Shown in pieces: positions 1 to 7,760 of a stretch of DNA of 19,477 bases. The stretch is from Chrysochromulina tobinii (lineage: Eukaryota; Haptophyta; Prymnesiales; Chrysochromulinaceae): NCBI GenBank assembly GCA_001275005.1, contig JWZX01001123.1, positions 1 through 19,477 of the forward strand. The letters are read 5' to 3'. The notes below the pieces were generated by a model. That model ran no database searches. It was given only the letters and a program-made list of their open reading frames with translations, and was not told the origin of the DNA. The number at the start of each line of letters is the position of its first letter. The first letter of the stretch is position 1. The translations under genes and the position numbers were made by a program.

Positions 1-58
1 ACCTAGAATTGTGTGACCCGATTTAGGTTGAATCGAACTGAGACCAAGGCAGATCGTC

Positions 59-118
59 CTCACCGACTCGTCCCAACTCGGCGCTATTCTCACCGACTCG
101 TCCCAACTCGGCGCTATT
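59..118. repeat. Perfect 30-bp tandem duplication
   Basis: Two identical adjacent copies of a 30-bp unit occupy 59-88 and 89-118. The unit contains ACTCGTCCCAACTCGG. There is no interruption or mismatch, which suggests a recent duplication. No coding role is apparent. Confidence 0.95.
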
Positions 119-290
119 GAACGAGAGCCTACTCCGAGAGACAACCCTACCCGACCTCCATACCATCAATCACACCACTCTCCCGCGCCCGCCGAAACTC
201 GCGGTACCCCACCGCCATGCCGTCATCTGACGCCGACCGATAGGGAAAGGTCGGCGGCCGCGCCATCTCTACGTGCAGCCCCAGACTCAG

Positions 291-344
291 TTCTCTGCAC
301 AGCGGGCTCGGTTCTCTGCACAGCGGGCTCGGTTCTCTGCACAG
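291..344. repeat. 21-bp tandem repeat, about 2.6 copies
   Basis: Copies lie at 291-311 and 312-332, with a 12-base partial copy at 333-344. Each begins TTCTCTGCACAGC. The repeat makes short frames on both strands look protein-like (repeats such as 'RARFSAQ' or 'CAEN'), but these are products of the repeat. Confidence 0.9.
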
Positions 345-360
345 CTCAGAGCCGTACCGT

Positions 361-388
361 CCATGGTGCACCGCCCATGGTGCACCGC
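361..388. repeat. 14-bp tandem duplication
   Basis: The unit CCATGGTGCACCGC occurs twice without mismatch (361-374, 375-388), 16 bp after the 21-bp repeat. It is probably replication slippage in non-coding DNA. Confidence 0.9.
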
Positions 389-480
389 CCGGAGGAGCGT
401 ATGTGCGAGCCCGCAGAGCTCGCGCCCAGCGGTTGCAAGCGAGCTGAACTCTCCTCGCGGACGCGCGCCCGCGTGCATCC

Positions 481-2367
481 TCACAGCTTGGCAACTTTGG
501 CGCCAGCCTCTGCGCTAGCCACGCGCGTGCAGAGGGCCCGCATCTCTATGAGCACCTTGGAGAGCATCTCGCGGAAGGCCGCGGCAGACGTCTCCGGGCA
601 TGAGCGCCAGGTGGTGATGATGATGTTCATACGGGTCTCGAGCATCGTGTAGCACGCGCCATACCCGTCGGCTGTCATCGGCGCGAAGCCGCCGAAGAGC
701 GGCGTGTAGCCGACGTTACTGGTCGAGAGGCGGTAGTTGCCGCCGCCGCCCGCCCGTTTGTAGGCCGGGTCGTTGAACAGGCTCGGGAGTGGGTCCATCC
801 CCTTGAGGTTCGCGGCGATGTACAGGCCAAGCAGGTGCCGGTCGATGCCCTGTCCGGTGAGCACGCGCTGCAACTGCTCGCCGTGCACCTTGCACGCTTC
901 CCTGAGGGCAGCGACCTTGGCGGAGTCCGTGGCGGTGCCGTCGAGCATCGCGTCGCAGAAGGCGACTGACTCGCACGAGAGCGTGCGCACCACGTCGGTG
1001 CGCCCGTGGAAAAAGGCGCGCGTGTGGCCCGTCTCGTATGTCGCGCAGCTGAGGTTATGCAGCTTCCGCATGGTGAGCTGCAGTGCCATCTGCATGAAGA
1101 AGTCGGGGTGCATGTTGACACGCTTGATGAAGCCCTTGCCGAAATGAGGGAACTCGAGGTGGCACAGCTCGCAGTCGTCCGCGAGCGCGCGCACCTCCAC
1201 CGACGCATGCTCGATGGCGGCGAGCGAACGGGGCCCGAGCCGCCACTCGAGCAGGCGCGGCGGCGCCGCAGACAGTGGCGGCGGCGGTGCGAGGCATGCG
1301 GCACGATCCTTGGCGAGGCGCGCGCGCATGTCGTCGAGTGAGTTGACGAAGAGCGAGACCATTGCCATCGCGTCCACGGGCGAGTGCTCCGCGTTGATGC
1401 CGCACCGGCCATTCTCGAAGATGATCGAGGTGAACGACTTGTCGAACCACTTGTTGCGGCAGCTGCCACCCAAGCACAGCCGCGCGACCTCTTCCTTGGT
1501 CGCCGGTGCTTCGCGCTCGAAGGCGACGCAGCAGATGGCACTCTCGACGAGTTTGAGCGCCTCGCCCGAGAGCGGATCGGCAAGCAGTGCCTCGCGCTCC
1601 TTGGCCCACACGTCGCGGTTGAGCGCCGTGAGCAGCGACACGTCGGTTCGGCTGCCGACGACGGTGCCATCTTTTGCGATCTTGCCTTGCTCGATGCTCT
1701 GGTCCTCGAGCTGCGAGCGGTCCGCCAGCTCGAGGGTCGCATGCAGCAACGCCTTGAGCTGCGGCAGCGGCAGCGGCTGGCCAGCGCCGTCGTAAATGCG
1801 CACGATGAGCACCGCACCGTTGCGGAGCACCGCGATGTGCTTCGAGTCCGGCACCTGCACAAGCTCGTCGGCGCCCTCGGCAGGCACGCGCGTCATGCCG
1901 AAAATGCGCGTCATCTGGTGCATGTCCAGCGGCTGCCCACGCAGCTTCTCGACTTCGAACTTGCCGGCCTCAATCTTGGAGCGCATGCGCATCATGCCCT
2001 CGAGCATGAGCGCACCGGCAGTCACATTGTCCATTGGCATGCCCCATTCGGGCATGACTCCCGTCCAGTTGATGAAGATAGCCATCGTGGTGCGAGTGCG
2101 CAGATATGCTAGTTGCTCCCACCACTCCTCCATCCAGTTGCGCTCGCTGTCCGCCTTCTCCTCGAGGAAGGTCTGCAGCGCCATGCCATCGCCGCTCTCA
2201 CGGCCAAAATCGGCGACGACGGCCCGTGTGTGGGTGTACTCCGTCTCAGTGAGCAAAGGCTTGACCGCTTTCAGGTAGCGAGCCAGCGTGTCCGAGAGTG
2301 CGGGCAGCGGCAGAGGCGGCAGCTCCGCCTGGGTCGGGAAGAGGGCTTCCGACGTCAATGCCGACAT
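481..2367 (-). CDS. CROT: Peroxisomal carnitine O-acyltransferase (CROT/CRAT type)
   Basis: A complete 628-residue choline/carnitine O-acyltransferase, which moves acyl groups between CoA and carnitine so they can leave the peroxisome. Seen: the family's N-terminal signature LPPLPLPALSDTLARYL (16-32), RNWMEEWW (76-83), the catalytic His in NAEHSP (His328), the CoA/carnitine-site stretch FGKGFIKR (409-416), TYET (443-446), HGRTD (454-458), the STS motif (548-550) and DGYG (567-570). The C-terminus is AKL, a PTS1 peroxisomal signal; there is no obvious mitochondrial presequence. By alignment from memory, Gly559 falls where short-chain CRAT has Met and octanoyl/palmitoyl enzymes have Gly, so medium-chain acyl groups are inferred. 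The N-terminus and the STSxVGY spacing also look closer to CROT than to CRAT. The start is the first ATG. It is divergent from the next gene, with 183 bp between. CRAT with broad specificity is the main alternative. Confidence 0.93.
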   Translation of the reverse strand: MSALTSEALFPTQAELPPLPLPALSDTLARYLKAVKPLLTETEYTHTRAVVADFGRESGDGMALQTFLEEKADSERNWMEEWWEQLAYLRTRTTMAIFINWTGVMPEWGMPMDNVTAGALMLEGMMRMRSKIEAGKFEVEKLRGQPLDMHQMTRIFGMTRVPAEGADELVQVPDSKHIAVLRNGAVLIVRIYDGAGQPLPLPQLKALLHATLELADRSQLEDQSIEQGKIAKDGTVVGSRTDVSLLTALNRDVWAKEREALLADPLSGEALKLVESAICCVAFEREAPATKEEVARLCLGGSCRNKWFDKSFTSIIFENGRCGINAEHSPVDAMAMVSLFVNSLDDMRARLAKDRAACLAPPPPLSAAPPRLLEWRLGPRSLAAIEHASVEVRALADDCELCHLEFPHFGKGFIKRVNMHPDFFMQMALQLTMRKLHNLSCATYETGHTRAFFHGRTDVVRTLSCESVAFCDAMLDGTATDSAKVAALREACKVHGEQLQRVLTGQGIDRHLLGLYIAANLKGMDPLPSLFNDPAYKRAGGGGNYRLSTSNVGYTPLFGGFAPMTADGYGACYTMLETRMNIIITTWRSCPETSAAAFREMLSKVLIEMRALCTRVASAEAGAKVAKL

Positions 2368-2550
2368 GTGGTCTCGCAGCCCTCTCTCTCACGTTGATGA
2401 CAGCGCGCTCGCCTTTCCAGAAGTGGGTCAAGTTTCAATCCCCGGCGGCCGCGCGCGCGCACAAAACCACTTCCGAGAGCTTCCCCCAACAGCAGAGATA
2501 ATTAATAAGTGATCCTCGATCTTAATTAAATTAGACTTCATGGATTAACG
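2368..2550. promoter_or_regulatory. Divergent intergenic region with AT-rich core
   Basis: These 183 bp separate the start codons of two genes pointing away from each other, so both promoters or a shared bidirectional promoter should lie here. Positions of about 2500-2540 are strongly AT-rich (TTAATTAAATTAG and similar) in an otherwise GC-rich region. This is the clearest promoter-like composition shift in the window. No TATA box or start site can be assigned with certainty. Confidence 0.5.
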
Positions 2551-3465
2551 ATGCCGCAGCACACATCCCGGAGCGTCCTCGCTGTGCTGCTCGCGTGCTC
2601 GACAGGCACCGACGCTGCACGGTCGGTCGCCCGCCCGGCGCTCAAGCTCGGTGGCGAGTGGGCAGGACGTTGCGCCGCCTTTTCAACTTCCGGAAACGCG
2701 GATTCACTTTGTGCGCAGCTGATTACGGAATCGTGGTCGTCCAAGGTGCTTCACCGCCGCACAATACAGCCGGCGCCCAATGGCGCACACATCTCCACCT
2801 CCGTGCTGCCCAGTGCTTGCAGTGGTTCAACGGTGTTGGCGTACGGTTCAGCCATGTTTGAGCCCGATGTGCTGAACGCTCGCGCTTGGACAATAGATGC
2901 AGTCGCAGGCGGCGACGGCGAATGTTGGACTTGCGAGACTGTTTTTGATGGCTGGGGCGAGCGGCCAAGTTTTGTGCCAGGGGCGTTTGACTGCCCCAAG
3001 GAGCGCACGCGTGTGCGATGCACCTTCGATCCAGCATCCGGCACGCTCGCGTCGTCCAGCCAGGTGCTCGTATGGCAGGAGCGTTGCTGGAGCGCTTCGC
3101 CGCGCCCTAATGAGCTTGATGAAGTTGCTGCACAGCAGCCTGGCGGTCTCGATGGTCAGTGGCTTACAGATTGTGTTGGATTCGACGATTTTGGTGCCAC
3201 CAGCGGAGCTATCATGCCTGCAAGCAGCAGGCAGGCCCCCAGCTGCGAATCGACGTCGCCGCTTACGATGACCCTCTCTCTCGGCGGAGGCGTTGACCTG
3301 CGCGGTCGTCCCGGGTTCTTGGAGATCTCACTCACATCGGGTGGCACGGGCTCGCGCAACTCTTACCAGGCGGTGATTGTCAAGAGAAGCTGGGCTGGCG
3401 ATGCGACGGGCCGCTCCGTCTTCGCTGAGGTCGAGACGGTCAAAGACATGACGGGCGACAAATGA
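2551..3465 (+). CDS. Hypothetical secreted or organelle-targeted protein with two similar halves
   Basis: A 304-residue protein that I cannot place firmly. Residues 1-23 resemble a signal peptide, with a basic start followed by SVLAVLLACSTG, so export or the first step of plastid targeting is likely. Two segments resemble each other: LGGEWAGRCAAF (33-44) and LDGQWLTDCVGF (200-211), each a G-x-W followed by a Cys and Phe. This suggests a duplicated beta-rich domain. Cysteines are frequent (for example 41, 54, 90, 125, 128, 148, 157, 179, 208, 232), which would suit disulfides. The GxW starts and the ERTRVRCTF and VWQERCW strands recall lipocalin-like DUF3598 proteins of algae and cyanobacteria, but that is a guess. 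The start is the only ATG near the divergent promoter. The next gene downstream is on the same strand, 514 bp away. Confidence 0.7.
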   Translation: MPQHTSRSVLAVLLACSTGTDAARSVARPALKLGGEWAGRCAAFSTSGNADSLCAQLITESWSSKVLHRRTIQPAPNGAHISTSVLPSACSGSTVLAYGSAMFEPDVLNARAWTIDAVAGGDGECWTCETVFDGWGERPSFVPGAFDCPKERTRVRCTFDPASGTLASSSQVLVWQERCWSASPRPNELDEVAAQQPGGLDGQWLTDCVGFDDFGATSGAIMPASSRQAPSCESTSPLTMTLSLGGGVDLRGRPGFLEISLTSGGTGSRNSYQAVIVKRSWAGDATGRSVFAEVETVKDMTGDK

Positions 3466-3979
3466 CCCGACGACGTGGCACCGGAGCTCGATGAGCGCTA
3501 ACGGTGCGTCAACGATGCCGTGCTCCCTTGATCCTGTGGAGAAATGATGCGACCCGCGGCAAAGCTTCTCTTGAACCGAGGAGACTCGCGAGGCTCGTGG
3601 AGGCCCTAGGATCAAGGCACGGCCGTAACGGCCGAGAGTTTGCGGCGATTCCAAAATGAGGTGCACACATCGCTGGGTCGCCGTGCCTCATCGCCTCATC
3701 GGCCCCGCACCCTTTACAAAATATGGGGGTCCAGGGGTCCCCGAGCTAGTGGCAACCGCATCTGTATGTACGCCGGTCCGGTGTCTTGGGTGTTCGAAAT
3801 AACTTATTCCACGCACAGATCGCGGCCCTACGGTGCCGGTTTTATGGCGACTGGGTGCCGTCGAAGGCAAACCCTTCCGACGTGCCCACAAGGGCGGAGC
3901 GCGCGCTACCGCGAGATACAAGTACCACCATGGCGATGGTGCTCTGTTCACACTAGGGAAGAGTTCCCAGAGGGTGCAC
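3466..3979. other. Intergenic region between tandem genes, with an inverted repeat
   Basis: These 514 bp hold the 3' end of one + strand gene and the promoter of the next. In the frame of the ankyrin gene there is a TAA at 3800-3802, and no ATG appears until 3980, so the downstream gene does not extend further left without splicing. An imperfect inverted repeat (3518-3622) and a small GC hairpin (3620-3634) are the only structure I see. Confidence 0.5.
3518..3622. repeat. Imperfect inverted repeat (possible 3'UTR stem-loop)
   Basis: The arm at 3518-3535 is complementary to 3608-3622 over 15 pairs, with a 3-base bulge in the left arm; the core is CTTGATCCT facing AGGATCAAG. About 72 bases lie between the arms. 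Next to it, 3620-3634 is a near-perfect short palindrome (CGGCCGTAACGGCCG). The element lies just after the stop codon at 3465, so a role in 3' end formation is possible but unproven. Confidence 0.5.
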
Positions 3980-6178
3980 ATGCAGGGCAGCAAGGCCAGC
4001 AAGCTGCCTCCCCAGCATGCGGCTAAGCTGCCGGCCCAACCGAAAATAGAGAAGCCCGGCAGTGACTTTTCAACAGCGCCGGGCCAGACGGCCAAGCTAC
4101 CGCGGACGCACACGGCCAAGCCGCCGAAGAAAGAGCCATCAACCAAGAATCTGGCTGTGTCGATCGCTATGCAGGCGACGCCGAGGGCGAAGCAAACGAG
4201 ACCGAGAGCGAAGCAGGCTACACCGAGAGTGAATACAGCTGCGCCGAAAGTGCAGCACGCGGTGCCGAGAGCAAAGCAGGTTGTGCCAAGAGCGCAGCAG
4301 GCGATAGCGAAGCAGCCGATGCCTTTAGCGAGGCAGGCGAGGCCGATAGGGAAGCAGGCAGTGCCGATAGCGACGGGCTGTCCTGCACCGCGGACGTGCT
4401 TGTTGCTCGACGAGGCGAGTCCATCTCCGGTAGCGACGGGCTGTGTCGGATCGAGCTCTGCGCTCGTCCACAATAGCCCATCTCCCATCGCGATGCTGCT
4501 CGATTGTCAAGATGCGCTCGAGACGTGCCTTGCTTTTCTCGACATCGAGGAGCTGTGCGCCGCAAAGGCGGTCTGCTCGACGTTTGCCTACACGGCGCGC
4601 GTGCTCTTACGAAGTGTGACCTATCGCGGCACGCACATGCGCTTGCACGAGATCCTCGAGGCGCCCTGGAGTGCGCGATCGTCGCGCGCTGCCATCGTGT
4701 CCAGGCTCGCCGTGCTTCCCGAGGGCGAGCTGCTGCGCGCCGATGGGCCGAGCCGACTGCCGCCCCTGCATGCGGCTGTGCAGCGGCACGCACCGGCGCC
4801 TGTGATCGAGGTGCTCGCCACGGCGCTGGGTGGCGCGGCGGCGCGACGACGCGTGCATGGCCAACTGCCCGTGCACCTCGCGGCGGAGATCGGGTCCGCC
4901 ACGGCCTTGTCGGTGCTGCTCGGCGCCTCTCCCGAGGATGCCCGCCAGCGTGATGCCGACGGGAAGCTGCCTCTCCATCACGCGGCCGCCCGGGCACAGG
5001 GGGACGGCAGCGCTGACAGCACTGCGGTGGTGGCGCTGCTGCTGAGCGCGCACAGGGCCAGTGCCGCCGAGTGGGATCTGAATGGCATGCTGCCGCTTCA
5101 CGTGGCATGCCTGCACCGGGCGCCGGTTGCGCTCGTCGAGGCGCTCCTGCGCGCCTACCCCGAGGGCGCCGAGCATGAGAGCGCTCATCACGGCGCTGGG
5201 CACGAGAGCCTCGACGGCTGGATCCCGCTGCACCTCGCGCTGATCTCGCAGAGCTCGCGCGCCGTGGTGAGCGCCCTCCTCGCGGCGCACCCGGAGAGCG
5301 CCTCGAAGCGCTCGGACTCTTTTGGGTGCGTCGCGCTCCACTTTGCATGCAAGCACTGTGCCGGCGCACCGCGCATCATCGACGACCTTCTCGCCGCCTA
5401 CCCTGACGCATGCCGGCTGGCTGACGCGGACGGACGGCTGCCGCTGCATTTGGCGGCGGCGCACCAACCAGAAGAATGCACGATCGCCGCGCTGCTCGAC
5501 GCGCAGCCCGAAGCGACGGCCATCGCGGACGTGGATGACAACCTTCCACTGCACTGCGCTGCGGCCAGCCACGCCTCCGCTGCTGTCGTGCGCCGGCTGG
5601 CGAGCGCCTTCCCGAGCGCTCTGCACATCGCAGGTCCAGGCGGCTGTCTACCGGTACACCTCGCGGTCCGGAACGGTGCACCTCTGGACACACTGCTCTC
5701 GCTGCTGCAGGCGGCACCCTCCGCTGTCACTCGTCGCGCCGACAACGGTGCACTCCCCCTCCACGAGGCCATCGAGCGTGGCGCCTCTGCCGCCATCATC
5801 GACGCCCTCCTTCACTACGACGCCCAGGCAGCCCGCAGCCGCGCGCGATGCGGGCGCCTCCCTCTCGAACTGCTCGCACGCCGCGGCCTCCTTGTCTGCG
5901 ATGCAGTGGACGTCAGCACCCGCCGCAGCACGCGCGGCTGCTGCGGCGGCTCCGGTGGCCATGCCGCTGGAGACGCTGGCGCGTGCACCCACCGGGCTGA
6001 AGAGGTGATCAACCGTGCACTGGAGCGCTGGAGCGTCGTGCGCGCCACCCTCGGGCGCTCGTACCAATACGCTTCCCCATCATCCCCATCCGCCTCGCAC
6101 CAGCACAGCCTCAGCAGCATGGAGCTCCAGTCCGGGCCAGACGGCCGTGGCCGTGGCCGACGGAGGACCAACTGGTGA
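3980..6178 (+). CDS. F-box-like / ankyrin-repeat protein
   Basis: A 732-residue protein. Residues 65-132 are a degenerate 7-residue repeat (QATPRAK type, 10 units), basic and Pro/Ala-rich, probably disordered. Residues 173-212 fit an F-box: a DALETCLAFLDIEELCAAK core followed by VCSTF. From about 258 to 632 there are 11 ankyrin repeats, each marked by (L/I)P(L/V)H-xA at 261, 297, 330, 371, 415, 451, 487, 522, 557, 592 and 627; the sixth (VALH) and the last (LPLE) are off consensus. The tail is Ser-rich and ends in a basic GRGRGRRRTNW. F-box proteins bind Skp1 in SCF ubiquitin ligases and ankyrin repeats recruit substrates, so a substrate adaptor is inferred. The start is the first ATG after an in-frame stop at 3800. 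The frame also continues upstream to a GTG at 3833, which is not a plausible eukaryotic start. The ankyrin part is certain and the F-box is probable. Confidence 0.85.
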   Translation: MQGSKASKLPPQHAAKLPAQPKIEKPGSDFSTAPGQTAKLPRTHTAKPPKKEPSTKNLAVSIAMQATPRAKQTRPRAKQATPRVNTAAPKVQHAVPRAKQVVPRAQQAIAKQPMPLARQARPIGKQAVPIATGCPAPRTCLLLDEASPSPVATGCVGSSSALVHNSPSPIAMLLDCQDALETCLAFLDIEELCAAKAVCSTFAYTARVLLRSVTYRGTHMRLHEILEAPWSARSSRAAIVSRLAVLPEGELLRADGPSRLPPLHAAVQRHAPAPVIEVLATALGGAAARRRVHGQLPVHLAAEIGSATALSVLLGASPEDARQRDADGKLPLHHAAARAQGDGSADSTAVVALLLSAHRASAAEWDLNGMLPLHVACLHRAPVALVEALLRAYPEGAEHESAHHGAGHESLDGWIPLHLALISQSSRAVVSALLAAHPESASKRSDSFGCVALHFACKHCAGAPRIIDDLLAAYPDACRLADADGRLPLHLAAAHQPEECTIAALLDAQPEATAIADVDDNLPLHCAAASHASAAVVRRLASAFPSALHIAGPGGCLPVHLAVRNGAPLDTLLSLLQAAPSAVTRRADNGALPLHEAIERGASAAIIDALLHYDAQAARSRARCGRLPLELLARRGLLVCDAVDVSTRRSTRGCCGGSGGHAAGDAGACTHRAEEVINRALERWSVVRATLGRSYQYASPSSPSASHQHSLSSMELQSGPDGRGRGRRRTNW
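4172..4375 (+). repeat. 21-bp minisatellite inside the ankyrin gene
   Basis: Ten units of about 21 bp (one shortened to 15 bp) encode QATPRAK, QTRPRAK, QATPRVN and so on to QAVPIAT. The units are diverged but hold a GCAGGC...CCGAGAGCGAA pattern. All length changes are multiples of three, so the frame is kept. The copies are decayed enough to be old. Confidence 0.85.
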
Positions 6179-6259
6179 CTGAGGCGTGTGGCAGGATTCG
6201 ATTCCTTTCGTTCGCTCGCCGTTCTCGGTGCGCGGCCGATCGGAGTACTAGGTTTTAAG

Positions 6260-6281
6260 CGCCGCCCGAATTCGGGCGGCG
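6260..6281. repeat. 22-bp perfect palindrome
   Basis: Positions 6260-6270 are the exact reverse complement of 6271-6281, centred on GAATTC. The arms are 11 bp of almost pure G and C. It could form a tight hairpin in RNA or bind a dimeric protein. It lies in the shared 3' region of two convergent genes. Confidence 0.9.
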
Positions 6282-6299
6282 AACACGGGCGGCGAACAC
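6274..6299. repeat. 13-bp direct repeat (GGGCGGCGAACAC x2)
   Basis: Two identical copies (6274-6286, 6287-6299) overlap the right arm of the palindrome. A third partial copy, GGGCGGCGGAAC, follows at about 6305. The right half of the palindrome appears to have been copied to the right. Confidence 0.85.
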
Positions 6300-6751
6300 C
6301 CCACGGGCGGCGGAACCGCGGGGCTCCGTCGCTCGCGCGGTTCGGTCCCCGTGCCGCCGCGTGCGCCGTGGTGTTGCGTGTAGGTGATCCCGCTAATCTC
6401 TCTCGGGCTCTGAGTAGGCGCGTGTAGTCGATTTGACAATTAGTTGCTGACAGGTGTCTCCGGGGCGGGAGTCTATACATTGTGTTCGAGCCGCGCGCGA
6501 AGGTGCGGTGGAGAAGGACCGAAGTCCGGACCGGGACGAGACGCATGCACAACGCCCCCACGGGCACTCGGCAGCCGGCCTAAGCCTAAAAAGGATGCTG
6601 CACGTAGCTGACATGCAGAGTCAAATACGGCGCTCCGGAAGCTGCTGTGGATGCGTAGATGTGGAGCGCCGCACATCGAGCGCCTCTCCCTAACGCATTG
6701 AGCGCGCAGCCGTGCCATCAATGCAATAGGCCAGGATGGCACACCGTTCAC

Positions 6752-7318
6752 TCAATCAGCCGCTCTCCCTCGCGGCGGCGCATCGTCGTCCCTCCCCTGA
6801 TACCTCGTCTTTCCGAGCGAAAAGGGCACGTATCGGTACTTGACCATGTGCTTGATCTGCCTCTTCATCGTCAGGGCGAAGAGCGCAATGAAGTACAGCA
6901 GCAAGATTGGCCAGAAGACCGGGATGTTGAAGACGCTGAAAAAGGTCATCACGAAGGCCACGCAAAAGGCCTTGGTCAGCGAGTACCAGAACTTGAACTC
7001 GGGCAGCCTGCGGATGAAGGGCCTGAACTCATCGTCCCTGGTCGTTGGCAGCGTCGGACCCTCGGCTTCAGGGTCAACCTGTGGCGACAGGAAGCCGATG
7101 AGCAGGTTGAGCACGTAGATGCCGAGACCATAGGTGATGATGTACCAGCCGTGGAGGAAGTACACGCGCAAGCAATAGATAATCACGATCAGCAGCGTGA
7201 GGATCCACCGCGGCACCGTGTGCGGTGCCGACTGATCCATCAAGTGCTGCCATTTGCGTGCCACCATCGACTGAAATTTCCCCACCTGGCCTTCCTCCAT
7301 CTCTACTTCCTCGTACAT
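6752..7318 (-). CDS. RER1: RER1, Golgi-to-ER retrieval receptor
   Basis: A complete 188-residue Rer1 family protein, the usual length. Rer1 sits in cis-Golgi membranes and returns ER membrane proteins and unassembled subunits to the ER in COPI vesicles. Seen: four hydrophobic segments at about 38-55, 57-77, 114-130 and 132-150, and the invariant family stretches [18 protein letters not shown] (51-68), [15 protein letters not shown] (97-111), NIPVFWPIL (131-139) and [13 protein letters not shown] (151-163). The tail is hydrophilic, as expected for the cytosolic C-terminus. The start at 7318 is the first ATG in the frame; the open frame continues upstream to a TTG at 7405, which I reject as a start. 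A second Met is at residue 6. The gene is divergent from the GT47 gene. Confidence 0.97.
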   Translation of the reverse strand: MYEEVEMEEGQVGKFQSMVARKWQHLMDQSAPHTVPRWILTLLIVIIYCLRVYFLHGWYIITYGLGIYVLNLLIGFLSPQVDPEAEGPTLPTTRDDEFRPFIRRLPEFKFWYSLTKAFCVAFVMTFFSVFNIPVFWPILLLYFIALFALTMKRQIKHMVKYRYVPFSLGKTRYQGRDDDAPPRGRAAD

Positions 7319-7760
7319 GGCTGCAGACGACGCCTGCCAGACGTTTGGAGCCGCAGGTGGTGTCAGAAACGTCGCAGTCGCAAGCACAGGCAGGCAGTAG
7401 AGCAATGCGCTTTCGCGCAGTCAGCAGCTCGAGAGCGCCTGTTAGGCGTTGGTGCAGCGTGCAGCGTGTGTAGCGTTTGTCGAGTCAGGCGTGCCACGGC
7501 GGCACACGGCGACGCAACGCGGTGGTGGTTGGCGGTGAGAGTGCACTGACCTCTGAACGTCGCGCAGTTGGTGCGCGCACGCTCCTCTCGCCAGCGGCTT
7601 CGCTGCGGCCAGAACTGCGCAGCACAGAAAGGTTCGCAAACTCGGGCGCCGAAATGAGCGCTCCGCAAGGTTACAACTGCACTTGGTTCACAGTAAACAG
7701 AAGCAAACGACATAGACTTGGCAATGTCAAGACTTGACTTGACTGCTTGCTATTGGTCTG
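7319..7760. promoter_or_regulatory. Divergent intergenic region RER1 / GT47
   Basis: These 442 bp between two start codons must hold both 5'UTRs and promoters. No TATA box is clear. The half nearer the GT47 gene (about 7660-7760) is less GC-rich and contains the GACTT repeat at 7731-7744. Open frames across the region lack recognisable protein sequence. Confidence 0.5.
7731..7744 (+). promoter_or_regulatory. GACTT repeat upstream of the GT47 start
   Basis: GACTTGACTTGACT ends 16 bases before the ATG at 7761. The same 14 bases occur at 12073-12086, upstream of the ataxin-7-like gene and in the same orientation relative to the gene. It may be a promoter or 5'UTR element, or a simple repeat. 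The match is exact and the role is inferred. Confidence 0.4.

Larger units (their letters stand above)
1..480. other. Non-coding flank with short tandem repeats
   Basis: No convincing gene is visible. The short reading frames here have no recognisable protein sequence and mostly translate the local repeats. The stretch lies just past the stop codon of the carnitine acyltransferase and so includes its 3' untranslated region. It holds three unrelated short tandem repeats, listed separately. I see no tRNA or other RNA gene. Confidence 0.6.
6179..6751. other. Convergent intergenic region
   Basis: These 573 bp lie between the 3' ends of the ankyrin gene (+) and RER1 (-), so both 3'UTRs fall here. 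There is no credible protein or RNA gene. A 22-bp perfect palindrome and a 13-bp direct repeat stand out near 6260-6299, followed by a very GC-rich tract to about 6365. Confidence 0.55.

Noticed and set aside
1384-2112. A 242-codon + strand frame across the acyltransferase gene
   Set aside because: It is fully antisense to a well-conserved gene and rich in Arg, His and Leu from the GC-rich codons; a shadow frame.
3833-3979. N-terminal extension of the ankyrin protein by 49 codons
   Set aside because: It begins with GTG, which is not credible as a eukaryotic start, and an in-frame stop lies at 3800.
3688-4488. A 266-codon frame on the minus strand with a repeated FALGxAC-like hydrophobic pattern
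   Set aside because: It is the antisense of the 21-bp coding repeat in the ankyrin gene; the repeat pattern is produced by that, and the rest has no conserved sequence.
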